IMG/VR virus record: IMGVR_UViG_3300024346_000343
Location: 1-30,615 of that record
Strand: one strand, 5' to 3'
DNA from: a virus
Length of the DNA stretch: 30,615 bases
Position numbers and translations under genes: made by a program. Below are positions 1-9,600 of this stretch, piece by piece. Position 1 is the stretch's first letter, and the number at the start of each line of letters is the position of its first letter. Under the pieces are notes generated by a model. That model had not been told where the DNA came from. It did no database searches and saw nothing but the letters and a program-made list of their open reading frames with translations.

Positions 1-489
1 GCATCTGGTGAACAGAACAACCAGGAAGAAGAGGAAGAGCAGCCGGGGCAGAAAGAAGTGAACGCCCTGGAATCTGCTACCGCTTCTACCCAAGAAGCCA
101 CCAATGAACGTCCGCTGACTCTGCGTGAGAAAATCCGCCTTGAGCAACTGCGTCTGGTGCGTGTTCGCATCACCTGTCTCGATCCGAAGAAAAAGGATCT
201 GCCCGGTGAAATTCTGACTGTTGCCAACGAGTATCTGGGCACTGTCCGTAAGTTCATCCCTTTCGGTGAAGTCACCGATGACGGCTACCACATCCCGTAC
301 TGCCTGTACAAAATGCTGGATGCCCGGAAGTTCCTGAACATTCGTACCTTCAAGGATCGCCGTACCGGCACTGTGCGAGTGGAGAGTGGCTACGTCAAAG
401 AGTTCGCTCTGGAAATTCTCGATCCCCTCACTCCCGCTGAACTGGCCAAGTTGGCCAATGCCCAAAAAGCTGCTGGCAGTGTCGAGTAA
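1..489 (+). CDS. Conserved phage virion-region protein, 5'-truncated (N4 gp55 position)
   Basis: The reading frame is open from the first base of the window, so the gene begins upstream; at least 162 residues are present. A GTG at 58 is in frame, but the acidic stretch before it (a run of five Glu) reads as coding, so I do not use it as the start. After an acidic, Gln-rich linker comes a compact domain of about 110 residues that begins near the LTLREKIRLEQL segment and contains RITCLDPKKKDLPGEI and a GTVRKFIPF strand. It looks like a small mixed alpha/beta or beta-barrel domain. I recognise the pattern as a conserved phage protein of unknown function. Position just before the gp54-like gene matches N4 gp55, next to the major capsid gene, which would lie off the left edge. 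A role in the head or neck is inference only. Confidence 0.75.
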   Translation, partial: ASGEQNNQEEEEEQPGQKEVNALESATASTQEATNERPLTLREKIRLEQLRLVRVRITCLDPKKKDLPGEILTVANEYLGTVRKFIPFGEVTDDGYHIPYCLYKMLDARKFLNIRTFKDRRTGTVRVESGYVKEFALEILDPLTPAELAKLANAQKAAGSVE

Positions 490-512
490 TCCTCACCTGT
501 AGTAGTGTAAAG

Positions 513-545
513 CGGCCCGTTATAATGACGGGCCGTTTCATTTTA
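513..545 (+). terminator. Intrinsic terminator after the gp55-like gene
   Basis: An 8-bp perfect GC-rich stem (CGGCCCGT at 513-520 with ACGGGCCG at 528-535) closes a 7-base loop and is followed by TTTCATTTT. It sits 24 bases after the upstream stop codon and 17 bases before the next start codon, so it can limit read-through between the capsid-side genes and the ejection genes. Confidence 0.85.
521..526 (+). promoter_or_regulatory. Possible late-promoter -10 element inside the terminator loop
   Basis: The 7-base loop of the terminator contains a perfect TATAAT. No convincing -35 hexamer lies 16-18 bases upstream (TGTAGT at 498-503). From memory, N4 late genes use host sigma-70 polymerase helped by the phage SSB at otherwise weak promoters, so a lone -10 is plausible. 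It could equally be chance. Confidence 0.25.
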
Positions 546-561
546 CCAAGAGGAAAAGCAG

Positions 562-1419
562 ATGAGCTGTGGTGTAGAACTAGAAGCAAACAAACTCATC
601 CAAGATCTCACTGCTAATGACGATTTTTCGATCCCAGAGATTGACCTATCTGGGTCTCAGTATCAGTTTCCATTTGGATCTGACAGTGCCCTGTACAAGC
701 CTGTTGCCCCAATCACTCTGGCACAACTGACCGAACGTAAGGTTGGGGGCAATGGTGCCTTCGATGCCCTGATGGAAGGCATGGGTGCCCACCTAAAGGC
801 CGAGTACGAGAAGGGCCGTATCACCGGTGCAGAGTACACTAAGGCATACATCGCTCTCACTGAAGGTGCGATGAGCAATGCTGTCTCCTTTCTGATCAAC
901 CGTGATCAAGCCTTCTGGCAAGCACAGAACGCACAGGTACAAGCTATTACTGCCTTGGTTCAGCTTGAGACTGCCAAAGTGCAATTGGCCGCTGTACAGT
1001 TGGAAGCCATGAACCAACGAGCGAATTACGCACTGACCAAGATTCGTCTGGCCGGTGAATCCGTGGCGTACTGCACCGCACAGTTCAACCTGAACGACAT
1101 GCTGCCTGCACAGCTTCTGTTGAATGAAGTGCAGCGCAAGATGGTGTCCGAACAGATGGAAGCTCAGCGTGCTCAGACCATGAACACTCGTACTGACGGT
1201 ACGCAGATTGTTGGTGTGTTGGGCAAACAGAAAGATCTGTACAGTCAGCAGATCACCAGCTACATGCGTGATTCGGAGAACAAGGCAGCACGTCTGTTCA
1301 CCGATGCTTGGATCACCATGAAGACGATTGATGAAGGTTTGACCCCACCGACTAACTTCCAGAATGCCAGCGTTGATCAAGTGCTGGGCACTGTGAAGTC
1401 CAACAACAATCTGGGTTGA
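562..1419 (+). CDS. Helical virion protein, N4 gp54-like by position
   Basis: This 285-residue protein starts at an ATG with a purine-rich AGGA site 11 bases upstream and right after a terminator. The first 100 residues are mixed, and the rest is mostly helix rich in Gln, Ala and Met, with a likely coiled-coil stretch at about residues 115-225. The C-terminal part (residues 225-285, YSQQITSYMRDSENKAARLF then a TMKTIDEGL segment) reads like a conserved phage motif I associate with N4-type structural proteins. It has two cysteines (residue 3 and near residue 170). It lies 4 bases from the next gene, so the two are co-translated. In N4 the gene in this place encodes a virion protein of about 32 kDa. 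Exact role (internal or ejected protein) is inference. Confidence 0.7.
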   Translation: MSCGVELEANKLIQDLTANDDFSIPEIDLSGSQYQFPFGSDSALYKPVAPITLAQLTERKVGGNGAFDALMEGMGAHLKAEYEKGRITGAEYTKAYIALTEGAMSNAVSFLINRDQAFWQAQNAQVQAITALVQLETAKVQLAAVQLEAMNQRANYALTKIRLAGESVAYCTAQFNLNDMLPAQLLLNEVQRKMVSEQMEAQRAQTMNTRTDGTQIVGVLGKQKDLYSQQITSYMRDSENKAARLFTDAWITMKTIDEGLTPPTNFQNASVDQVLGTVKSNNNLG

Positions 1420-1423
1420 TCTT

Positions 1424-4129
1424 ATGGGCTGGTTTAGCGGCAAAAAGAAAATCTACGTGTCCTCCTCCACCTACAACTTGGCGGGGGACATCAAGGATCG
1501 TATTCGCTATTTACCTACGATCATTGCGGGACATGTGATCACTGGCTCCAAAAACACAATGACGCAATCCATTGTGGGTAGCTTGCTGAACGGCCCGGCC
1601 ATTCGTCTTCGGGCGTTTGGCCGCTGGGCGCGTTACAGCGGGTATAACAATGCTGTTGGTTGGACTCCAGGGAAAATCCGTACTGTGGTTGAACTGGATG
1701 AGGGGGTGATCATCCCTGAACTACCAGCCCCACCTGGGTCTACCGTATCCATTCAGTCTGCTGAGGTGGACATCTGTGAATACGAATACTGGGTTGACCA
1801 GTACATCTCAGAGAACATGCCTGCTCGATTGGCTGAGGATTACGAATATGATTTCGATGAAGATCTGAATATCATCGCTGTCTACTTCCCCAATGGAGAT
1901 ACCTTCACTTTTTCCCCAGCAAACTTTGACATTTATGGTGACTACCTTTACGTGCTGTACAACTACAGCTATCAGGATGTACCTGGTGTTTTAATCCCTG
2001 GGCCAAACATCACAGTACCAAATGCTGCTGCATTCCCCTCTACTACAGGGTGGACATTTGCGGGCAGTACGTCAGTGAACGAAAGTGTCACGTTGGTAGA
2101 AACAACCACCGTAGATGTGACCTACTCGGACAGCACACCTTCTGAACATTCTGTGTCCAACACAAATAGTCCGAGCAATTACATTCGCTACGACGAGGAG
2201 TGGGGTAAAGTTGAGTTCTCGGGGCAAGATCCTGCACAAGATCGTCTGACCCAAAATCGTCAGGAAATGCACACTGTCCGAACCAAGAAGATTGTCACCA
2301 CCACAGCAAGTGACACTGTGGTCACTGACATGGGAGGAGGTGTCACTAAAACCACCGTGACTACAGTAGAAAGTCAGGCATTAGAAGATGCCTTTTTCTA
2401 TCATGTGGACACTGCGGTTGACACCCTAAAAGGGTGGTCTGACCCCAAAGTATTCATTTATCAACTTGGTTCCGGTAATGCACAACTGGATACCCAGTTC
2501 GGTGTGGCATCCGAAATGTCAGGCAGTTTTTTACCGTTTATTCCTGTGCGCAGAAAGGAACGAACACTTTCACCAACGTACAAGCCTGAGTTGTTTGATT
2601 GGGCAAAGAAGGCCATGAAAAAGGCCACTAAGTCCAAGCTCACTGACATCATCAAAGAGCTGCACAAGAGTAACGATGTGGGTGACATTGACTATGCCTA
2701 CGTCATGTTTGGGGTTGCCCTGAATACCCCAGACGAAGGTGCTCGTGAATACCTGTTTCGGTTCTTCGAATACCTTTACGAAGCAGCTCACACTGGCATG
2801 AGCGAAGCTAGCTACAACGCATGGAAAGCTGCATGGCATGTGGCAGATCAGTCCAAACTTGATTGGCTCACATGGAAAGAGGCCCAGTCAAATCCGGCTG
2901 ATCCTCTGTATGGCACCCCAGATCCTCAATTCATGCGGTATCCGCCTTTACCTGGTACAACAATCAGCCTGCGTTCCGATTCCCTGAACTTCAATATCGC
3001 TATCAGTTTCAGCAGCATCTCTGAATTTAGTGGGGTTGGGCGAGGTAAGGTTGGTGCTCGCCCTGGTGACTGCTGGATAGTTGCTGGTGCTGATTATGTA
3101 TTTGAGTACACCTACAACGGTTCTATGTCAGGACTGTTAGCGCATATTGCCTACACTGATCCACATGGGAAAGTGTCGGTTTATCGACAAGAAACAGAAG
3201 ACACCTATGTTGGTTTTACTATTAACAACCTGAAACACCGCAACACGATATACAAAGGCAAAGGTGTTTCCATCGGTTCCAAGAAAGCCTTGGATGACTC
3301 CGAAGAATCTGGCTTCGTCATTCCGTTGCATGAAGATATTTTCAAAAGAATGTCTCTGGTTAATGCAACACAATCATCGTTTGGTAACTCGTATCTGCTG
3401 ATCAACTGCTACGAAGTAGTGAAGCAAAAGTGGTATCAGACCGGCGCATTCAAGATTGTGCTGATCATCATTGTGATCATCATCAGTGTCTTCACCTATG
3501 GTGCGGGGGCTGGTGCTGGTGCTGGTGCTGGTTTACTTGGTACTGCTGCATCCGTTGGTGCTGCTCTCGGTTTTGCCGGCACAATGGCCATTGTGGTGGG
3601 CACCATTGCAAATGCCCTGGCTGCAATGATGTTGAGTAAACTGATCATGGTTGCATCGACTGCGATTTTCGGTGAGAAAGTCGGCCTAATCATCGGCACC
3701 ATTGCTTCCATTATTGCTTTGAACGTCGGCACAAGCATGGCCAACGGTGGCTCTATGGCTACTGGCTTTAGTAACATGACCCGTGCAGACAACCTGATAA
3801 AGTTGTCGATGGCTGCCGGAGATGCTTACACCAAGTACATGCAGATGTCTGCTGCTGGTGTGAATCAAGAAACACAGACTCTTGCTGCGGAGTATGAGAA
3901 ACGCTCTGATGAAGTCATGGAGATGTGGGAAAAGACCTTCGGTTTCGGTGACATCAATATTGATCCACTGAACCTGACCAGCGTTTTCCGTGATCCCGTC
4001 TATGTCCCTGAAGCTCCAGATGGTTTCCTGTCACGTACCCTCATGACAGGCAACGACATCGCTGATCTCAGCTTGGACATGCTCACCAATTTCGCAGACA
4101 CTACTCTGCAAACGAATCTCCCAATTTGA
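1424..4129 (+). CDS. Large virion protein with hydrophobic, membrane-inserting block, N4 gp53-like by position
   Basis: This protein has 901 residues. The first ~650 are mainly beta-rich and Thr/Ser/Tyr-rich, with no domain I can name. At residues 676-692 a run of Ile/Val/Leu forms a clear membrane segment, followed by a (Gly-Ala)n tract at about 695-704 and further hydrophobic segments to about residue 765 with glycines spaced as in packed transmembrane helices. The last ~130 residues are charged and helical, ending in a likely extended tail. Three cysteines are present. Neighbours are a helical virion protein, a small Gly-rich protein and a murein-degrading protein, so a likely role is an ejected protein that inserts into the cell envelope to make a path for DNA and the giant polymerase. 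That role is inference; the N4 gp53 label comes from gene order. Confidence 0.7.
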   Translation: MGWFSGKKKIYVSSSTYNLAGDIKDRIRYLPTIIAGHVITGSKNTMTQSIVGSLLNGPAIRLRAFGRWARYSGYNNAVGWTPGKIRTVVELDEGVIIPELPAPPGSTVSIQSAEVDICEYEYWVDQYISENMPARLAEDYEYDFDEDLNIIAVYFPNGDTFTFSPANFDIYGDYLYVLYNYSYQDVPGVLIPGPNITVPNAAAFPSTTGWTFAGSTSVNESVTLVETTTVDVTYSDSTPSEHSVSNTNSPSNYIRYDEEWGKVEFSGQDPAQDRLTQNRQEMHTVRTKKIVTTTASDTVVTDMGGGVTKTTVTTVESQALEDAFFYHVDTAVDTLKGWSDPKVFIYQLGSGNAQLDTQFGVASEMSGSFLPFIPVRRKERTLSPTYKPELFDWAKKAMKKATKSKLTDIIKELHKSNDVGDIDYAYVMFGVALNTPDEGAREYLFRFFEYLYEAAHTGMSEASYNAWKAAWHVADQSKLDWLTWKEAQSNPADPLYGTPDPQFMRYPPLPGTTISLRSDSLNFNIAISFSSISEFSGVGRGKVGARPGDCWIVAGADYVFEYTYNGSMSGLLAHIAYTDPHGKVSVYRQETEDTYVGFTINNLKHRNTIYKGKGVSIGSKKALDDSEESGFVIPLHEDIFKRMSLVNATQSSFGNSYLLINCYEVVKQKWYQTGAFKIVLIIIVIIISVFTYGAGAGAGAGAGLLGTAASVGAALGFAGTMAIVVGTIANALAAMMLSKLIMVASTAIFGEKVGLIIGTIASIIALNVGTSMANGGSMATGFSNMTRADNLIKLSMAAGDAYTKYMQMSAAGVNQETQTLAAEYEKRSDEVMEMWEKTFGFGDINIDPLNLTSVFRDPVYVPEAPDGFLSRTLMTGNDIADLSLDMLTNFADTTLQTNLPI
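3509..3532 (+). repeat. Four tandem GCTGGT units encoding Ala-Gly repeats
   Basis: Four perfect copies of GCTGGT encode the (Ala-Gly)n tract just after the first membrane segment of the 901-residue virion protein. Such a tract could change length by slippage and would act as a flexible or tightly packing helix linker. Confidence 0.8.
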
Positions 4130-4139
4130 TGGAGGGGAT

Positions 4140-4598
4140 ATGCAACCGACAAACGAATCTCTCTGGAGCCAACTGAGCGGACTTTTTGGTCTCAACAGTG
4201 GTGGTGCCCAGTCTTATCCAGCCGGTGATACCACTGCTGGTATGACCTATGGCACTGGTGGTGCCAATGGTGCCATGACTCAAGGTCAACTGGCCGACAT
4301 GCTGAAAGGTCTGCAGGGTAACGGTGCAGGTACTGGGCTGGGCTTCAACATTGGCACTGGCCAGTTGGCTTTGGGTGGTCTGTCCTCTCTAGCCAATCTG
4401 TGGGGTGCCAATAAGCAAATGAAGTTGGCTGAAGATCAGTTCGATTTCACCAAGAAGATTGCCACCACCAACCTGAACAATCAGGTCAAGTCGTACAACA
4501 CCGCGCTAGATGATCGCATTCGCTCCCGTGCTGCGATGGAAGGTTCCAGTTCTGCAGAGGCAGAGGCGTACCTAAACAAGAACCGACTGAGCGCATAA
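4140..4598 (+). CDS. Small Gly-rich internal virion protein, N4 gp52-like by position
   Basis: This 152-residue protein has a strong purine-rich site (GGAGGGG) immediately before the ATG. Residues 1-90 are low-complexity and rich in Gly, Thr, Ala and Asn, with a moderately hydrophobic stretch near 70-88 (a GLGFNIGTG... LALGGL pattern). Residues 93-152 form a charged amphipathic helix containing QFDFTKKIATTNLNNQVKSY, a layout I know from small internal or ejection proteins of podoviruses. No cysteine is present. Its size (about 15-16 kDa) and place fit N4 gp52. It probably travels with the DNA into the host or lines the ejection channel; this is inferred from size, composition and gene order. 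Confidence 0.65.
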   Translation: MQPTNESLWSQLSGLFGLNSGGAQSYPAGDTTAGMTYGTGGANGAMTQGQLADMLKGLQGNGAGTGLGFNIGTGQLALGGLSSLANLWGANKQMKLAEDQFDFTKKIATTNLNNQVKSYNTALDDRIRSRAAMEGSSSAEAEAYLNKNRLSA

Positions 4599-4607
4599 GA
4601 GGTTTCA

Positions 4608-6563
4608 ATGGCCACTCTCACTTGGCGTAATGTCGATAACCCGAACTTCACTGGTGCGATGGCCGGGTATCGTTCGTCTGCTGAAATGTTGAACAACGCC
4701 TTCGATAACCTGCGTCAAGGCTTGGGTGATTTCCAAGCTCAACGCACTGCCGATGCTGACTCGCAAGTGCTGGCGAACTCGCTGCAGTTTTCCGATCCGG
4801 CTGCTTACCAGGAAGCTCTGAAGTCTGGTGCCATTCTTGGTGGCATCGACCCTACTCGTGTCTCCAGCCAGACCATGGGAGCACTCGCCTCCCGTGCCGG
4901 TACGCTGATCAACAACAGCGCAAACGAGTACGACCTTAATCGAGCCAAGGAAACCAATGCAGCCATGGATGCTGCTCGTCCTGCTCTGGTAGCAATAGCT
5001 GAAGCCAATGCTTCTGGCGACCCTGCCAAGATTGCTGCTGCTCAACAGCAGTATGGGCCTCAACTAGCAAACCTACCTGCTGCCGACATCCTGAAGACCT
5101 ACCTCACTGGACAGTCTCTGGAATCTGGTAGTCTGCGTAATGACGCTACTCGCTTCACCAACGACACCACTGTGCGTAACGATGAGGACACTCAAGCAGC
5201 TACTGCTCTGGTGAACCAGATTCGTGAAAACAACATCACTGTGGACGGTGCTCGTCAGGAACTGCTAGCTGCTGACCTTTCTGCTGGTGCTCGTAGCAAG
5301 GCAACTGAGCTGCTGGGTGGCATGTTCCCCGGTATGTTCGGCCCCATTGGTTCCACTCCTGGTGCTGCTCCTGGTGGTAGTAGTGGTGGTTCTGCTGCCT
5401 ATGACACTGTGGTGGGCAATGGTCAGTTTGGTTCCCCGAGCCAACCACTGAGCAGCATGAGCATCGGCCAAGCTATTGAGTTTGGTCAGAATGTTCTGAT
5501 CCCCGGCACCCGTGGTAATCGCCAGCTTGGTCTACCCGCAGACAAGGGCAGCAGTGCTATGGGTGCTTTCCAGATCACCCAAGAGACACTTCAGGATTAC
5601 GCACCGAAGGCACTGGGGTCTGACTGGCAAAAGCAACCCATGTCGGCAGCAAACCAGGACAAAATCGCTGAAGCCATCTTCAACGACCGGAAGCAGGGCA
5701 ATCTGGCAGACACTTGGGTGTCCCTGCCTGACAAGACTCCCGGTGCCTATGCAGGCAAGTCCTGGGAAGAAATGCGTCAAGTCATTGCCCGTGGTGAAGT
5801 GGGTATGGAACTTCCGGGCATTGATGACTTGTTGGCTGCATCTGCAAATGAAGTTGCTGCTGCACAGGGCCAACTCGGTTCCCGAGTCATGTCCAACAAC
5901 GCTGCAGATGGTGCTGCTCAGGATCTGGTAAATAACTTTGGCAGTAATGCCACTGTGGGTTCTGTCACTGATCAGCTTGTGAAGGGTGACTTTGCTGGGG
6001 CCGATGCGAACAAGGTTCGTAACCAGATTCGCAGCATCATGCAGATGTCCGCTTCTAAGGAGTACGGTGGCACTGGTTCTCCCAGCATCAACGCTGCTCA
6101 GGCTGGTGCGATTCTTCAACGCAGTATTGCTACGTCCGATCCACTTGCTGCTGACGGCAACACCGGGTTTACCTCTTCTTGGTTTGCTGATGAGGTGGGT
6201 GTCAGTGACGATGATGTGGCTGCTGCTGTACGCAACTTTAACTCCGGTGGCAGTCTCGATGCTGCTCTGGAAAATCAGCAAGTAGCTCAAGTCAGTCAGA
6301 TGCTGACCCAAGCGCAACAAGCCAGCCAGGGTGCGATGAATGACTTGGTGCAAGCTGCTCGACGTGCCCAGTCCCAACCGGGTGCCCGAGATGAGCTGCC
6401 TCAGTTCATCCAGCGTGTGCAGCAATCCAATCAACGTGTGCAGCGACTGCTGGACAGGCAACGTAGCAGTTCGCAATTTCAAGCAAACCGGGCTGCACCT
6501 CCAAATCAGATTCTTCCCACAGAGGAAGAACTCCAGGCTTTTCAGACTTGGGGACGCTACTAA
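4608..6563 (+). CDS. Internal virion protein with lysozyme/lytic-transglycosylase-like domain, N4 gp51-like by position
   Basis: This 651-residue protein begins 10 bases after the previous stop with a GAGG site. Residues 1-235 are helical, rich in Ala, Gln and Asn. A Gly/Pro/Ser linker (about 245-265) leads to a domain at about 284-400 with SMSIGQAIEFGQ, a Gly-Ser-Ser-Ala-Met-Gly-Ala-Phe-Gln-Ile-Thr core at 314-324, and a TWVSLPD..PGAY..KSWEE segment. This G-S-S-A-x-G-x-[FY]-Q layout is that of phage murein hydrolases carried in the virion; Glu291 is a candidate catalytic acid, not proven. Residues 400-651 are again Gln/Ala-rich helix. There are no cysteines. Likely role: local opening of peptidoglycan during DNA ejection, as in other podoviruses. 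A terminator follows, separating it from the vRNAP gene. Confidence 0.75.
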   Translation: MATLTWRNVDNPNFTGAMAGYRSSAEMLNNAFDNLRQGLGDFQAQRTADADSQVLANSLQFSDPAAYQEALKSGAILGGIDPTRVSSQTMGALASRAGTLINNSANEYDLNRAKETNAAMDAARPALVAIAEANASGDPAKIAAAQQQYGPQLANLPAADILKTYLTGQSLESGSLRNDATRFTNDTTVRNDEDTQAATALVNQIRENNITVDGARQELLAADLSAGARSKATELLGGMFPGMFGPIGSTPGAAPGGSSGGSAAYDTVVGNGQFGSPSQPLSSMSIGQAIEFGQNVLIPGTRGNRQLGLPADKGSSAMGAFQITQETLQDYAPKALGSDWQKQPMSAANQDKIAEAIFNDRKQGNLADTWVSLPDKTPGAYAGKSWEEMRQVIARGEVGMELPGIDDLLAASANEVAAAQGQLGSRVMSNNAADGAAQDLVNNFGSNATVGSVTDQLVKGDFAGADANKVRNQIRSIMQMSASKEYGGTGSPSINAAQAGAILQRSIATSDPLAADGNTGFTSSWFADEVGVSDDDVAAAVRNFNSGGSLDAALENQQVAQVSQMLTQAQQASQGAMNDLVQAARRAQSQPGARDELPQFIQRVQQSNQRVQRLLDRQRSSSQFQANRAAPPNQILPTEEELQAFQTWGRY

Positions 6564-6590
6564 CTAAAACAATTTCGGTGCAGTAACTTT

Positions 6591-6615
6591 GCCCTACTTC
6601 GGTAGGGCTTTTTAT
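6591..6615 (+). terminator. Intrinsic terminator with UUCG tetraloop before vRNAP
   Basis: A 7-bp stem GCCCTAC/GTAGGGC encloses a TTCG tetraloop (6598-6601) and is followed by TTTTTATTT. It lies 28 bases after the gp51-like stop and 64 bases before the vRNAP start. It should reduce transcription into the giant gene, or force it to use its own promoter. Confidence 0.88.
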
Positions 6616-6619
6616 TTCC

Positions 6620-6643
6620 GGTAGAGTACAATTCAGGTAGAGT
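6620..6643 (+). promoter_or_regulatory. Candidate vRNAP promoter region with GGTAGAGT direct repeat
   Basis: The 63-base gap after the terminator holds no gene. It contains GGTAGAGT twice (6620-6627 and 6636-6643, 16 bases apart) flanking TACAAT (6627-6632), one base off the sigma-70 -10 consensus. No good -35 is visible. A late promoter with a repeat for an activator is possible; evidence is weak. Confidence 0.25.
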
Positions 6644-6678
6644 CGCACCTCAAACATACATTGCAATAGGGCATCTTC

Positions 6679-9600
6679 ATGGCCGATCTGAACGACCTCC
6701 TCTCGCAAGCTGCCGGTACTCCTTCCACACAGCCGTCCATGTCTCTTCTTGATGAGAAAAAGGCTGCTGTATCTATGGCTGCTGACGAGAAGAAGGCCAG
6801 CATGGGTGGTACTGGTTTGTCTGACTACGACATGGCAACTGGCCGTATGTACGGTCGTGTTCCTCAGAATGTGTCTGATGTTGAACGGGATCTGATGACG
6901 ATGGATGCGTCGAACCTGTACGGCAAGTACGGCTCCGCAGCATCCGAACTTCTGGCTCAACGCAATGCGGCCAATCGTCAAGTGACCCAAGATGCCACCA
7001 GCGATTGGAATGGCACTCTCAGTCAGGTCGGTACTGACGTAAACGATCTGGTGTCTGGCTATGGTCTAGCTCTTGGTAGTCTGGCTGCTCTAGGTGTCGG
7101 TCTAGTCAATGATGATGCTGGTACAGCTATGGCCTCTGGCTTGGCTGACGCTAGTAAGTGGGCCAACAGTCTGCAATCTGATGAGCGTCAGGGTCGCCGT
7201 AATGTGGCTGAATCACTGAACCGTTTGGACGCCCGAGACATCCAAGCTCAGATGGAGAAGGATGTTGAAACTGACGGTGAGCTGATGGCCAGTCTGAAAG
7301 CCATTGGTCGTCAGGCGTACTCCGCTGTTTCCAATGCCACTGAAGACGACACCAACCTGATTGGCGGATCTATTCAGGCACTTGGTTCCTTATTGGCTGC
7401 TGGCCCTGTGACTAAGGGTTTGAAGGCTGTTGGTGGTTTGGCTGTGGCCAACAACACTGGTCGGGCCACTGTTTTGGCTGCTGAGATGGGCAACCCTGCA
7501 GCTCGTGCTGCTGTGACTATGGCAGAAAATGCTCCCGTTCTGACTGCTATTGGCGGTCTGGAAGCGGGGGGTGCGTATCAGCAAATCACCTCTGATGTGA
7601 TGGGCCGTGATTTCGATACCCTCTATGCAGAGTCTCCACAGTTCCGTGAACTGGTAGACGGTGGCATGGAGCCTGCTGATGCACAGATTCAAGTAGCTTC
7701 TGATGCAGGCAAGATGGCTGCTGCTATCACTGCACCCATCGCTGCTGCTACTGGCACTCTAGTCAGGGGTTTTGAGGCCAATCCTCTGGCCCGTACCAAT
7801 GCCAGTCAGATGCTGTCGAACCTGTTCAGAGAGCCAGTAGAAGAAGCGATCCAGGGTGGTACTTCTCAACTGGCTCAGAACTATTCCGAAAGCAAGACTG
7901 CCAACGAGAATCAAGAACTGGTTGAGAACGTCGGTCGTCAGATCGGTGAAGGTGCCCTGTACTCCGTTGGTTCCACGGCTGTTACCCAGATCCCCAACGC
8001 CGCTGCTCAGGTTGCTTCTACTGCCAGCAAGACAGCTATGGGTGCTCTGCGTGCCAATGCAGAATCCCGCAACAAGGCAAATGAGGCTACTTCGCCGGTA
8101 TCGGATGAAACTGTGGCTGCTGCTGTGGTAGAAGCTACCGCCAATGCTGCTCAGGATGAGCAAGCCATGCACCAAGCAGTTGCCTCTATGGAAGGCACTG
8201 ATGAGCAGAAGGATCGTGCCAGCACCTACGTCAATACGGTGATGGATTCGATTAAATTCAACGAAGATGACCTGCTTGCTATCAGCCCAAGTGCCCAGAT
8301 TCGTAGTGCCCTGGTTGGCTCTAAAAACCGTCTGGAAGCAGTACAACGTCTGACTGACATGGTGGCTTCGACTGAGCCAGCTAGCCCTGAGCACCTGCGT
8401 GCTGGCTTCGCACTCTACGAGATGCTTGGCCCATTGCAGAATGCTCTGGAATCCAACTCTGAACAGGCTGATGCTGTTCTGCCGGATTCTCCGGTAGGTA
8501 AAGTTTTGGCTGGCTACGAAGCCGTATTGACTGGCATTCAGAACAGCCCGAAAGTGCTTCAAGCTCTGCAGCAAATGCAGGCTGCAGTTGAACGTCGTGC
8601 TGCTCAGCCTACTGCTGAGATCACTGATGCCACCATCGAAACCACTGTCGGTCAGCAGGCAGCTCAGGACACTATCGACATCGCTCAAGTGGCCCCAGAC
8701 AAAGCCAGCTTACGTGCTACTGAACAGGTTCTGTTCCAGGTGAGCCAAGGCAAGCTGCAGGTCACTCCTCAGCAGAAAGCTGCCTTGGATAGCACTGTTG
8801 CACTACTTCGTGCTGCTCAAGCTGCAGATGCGGAAGCAGCTCAGCTTGGCCTTTCTGACAAGACCAGCAAGGTCACTCGCAACATTCAGAGCGAAGACAG
8901 TGAAAAAGGGGAATCTGCGTTGCAGCACTCCCAAGGCATCATGTCGGCATGGAAGGCGGGCAACTTTGACCTCGCACGAGATCGTCTCGTCCATTTGGGC
9001 GAGTTGGTTCAACACATGAAGAACAAGGTCTCGGCCCTGAACACACATGTGCTGGCCGGAAACTCGAATGCAAGCGGACTCCAGTATCAGGCGCTTACTT
9101 CCGACCGGAAGTGGGTGCCCTCTAACCTGAAAATGTTCGTCAACTTTGGTAGCAAGAAATCTATTCAGCAGGCCCAGCAAATTGGTTCTGATGCGACGTT
9201 CCTTGCCAATGTTTTCAATGGCTTGACTACCGCTTTTCCCAATCTTGGTGTTCCGCATGTTGATGTCACTCCGCTGGATTCTTCACTCAACGCTTCGGCT
9301 GATGAAATCCTATCGGCTTACAAAGCCAGCCGGGCGAAAGCCCCTACAGTGGATGCTACCACTACTGTGCCTGTCGAAACCTCAACTCAGACCGGATATG
9401 AATCCTTGTCTGATGAGGAGCTTAATGCACAACTGAACAATGCGTTTGATGCAGTTCGTGCTGATCCTCGTGATCGTCAAACTCGTACCATCTTCGATGC
9501 CCTGGATGAGGAAATGACTCGTCGTGAGGACATTGCTGCGGCTCAGAACCAACTGGAAGAGGAGGAGGGGCGAGTTCTGCTAGAAGCTCAGCAGGCTGCT

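Noticed and set aside
58-60. GTG at 58 as the start of the first gene
   Set aside because: The frame is open to base 1 with protein-like acidic sequence and no ribosome site precedes the GTG, so the gene is truncated by the window edge.
5532-8688. Antisense frames of about 310 residues (5532-6482 and 7759-8688, minus)
   Set aside because: Both lie wholly within real plus-strand genes, lack ribosome sites and read as composition shadows.
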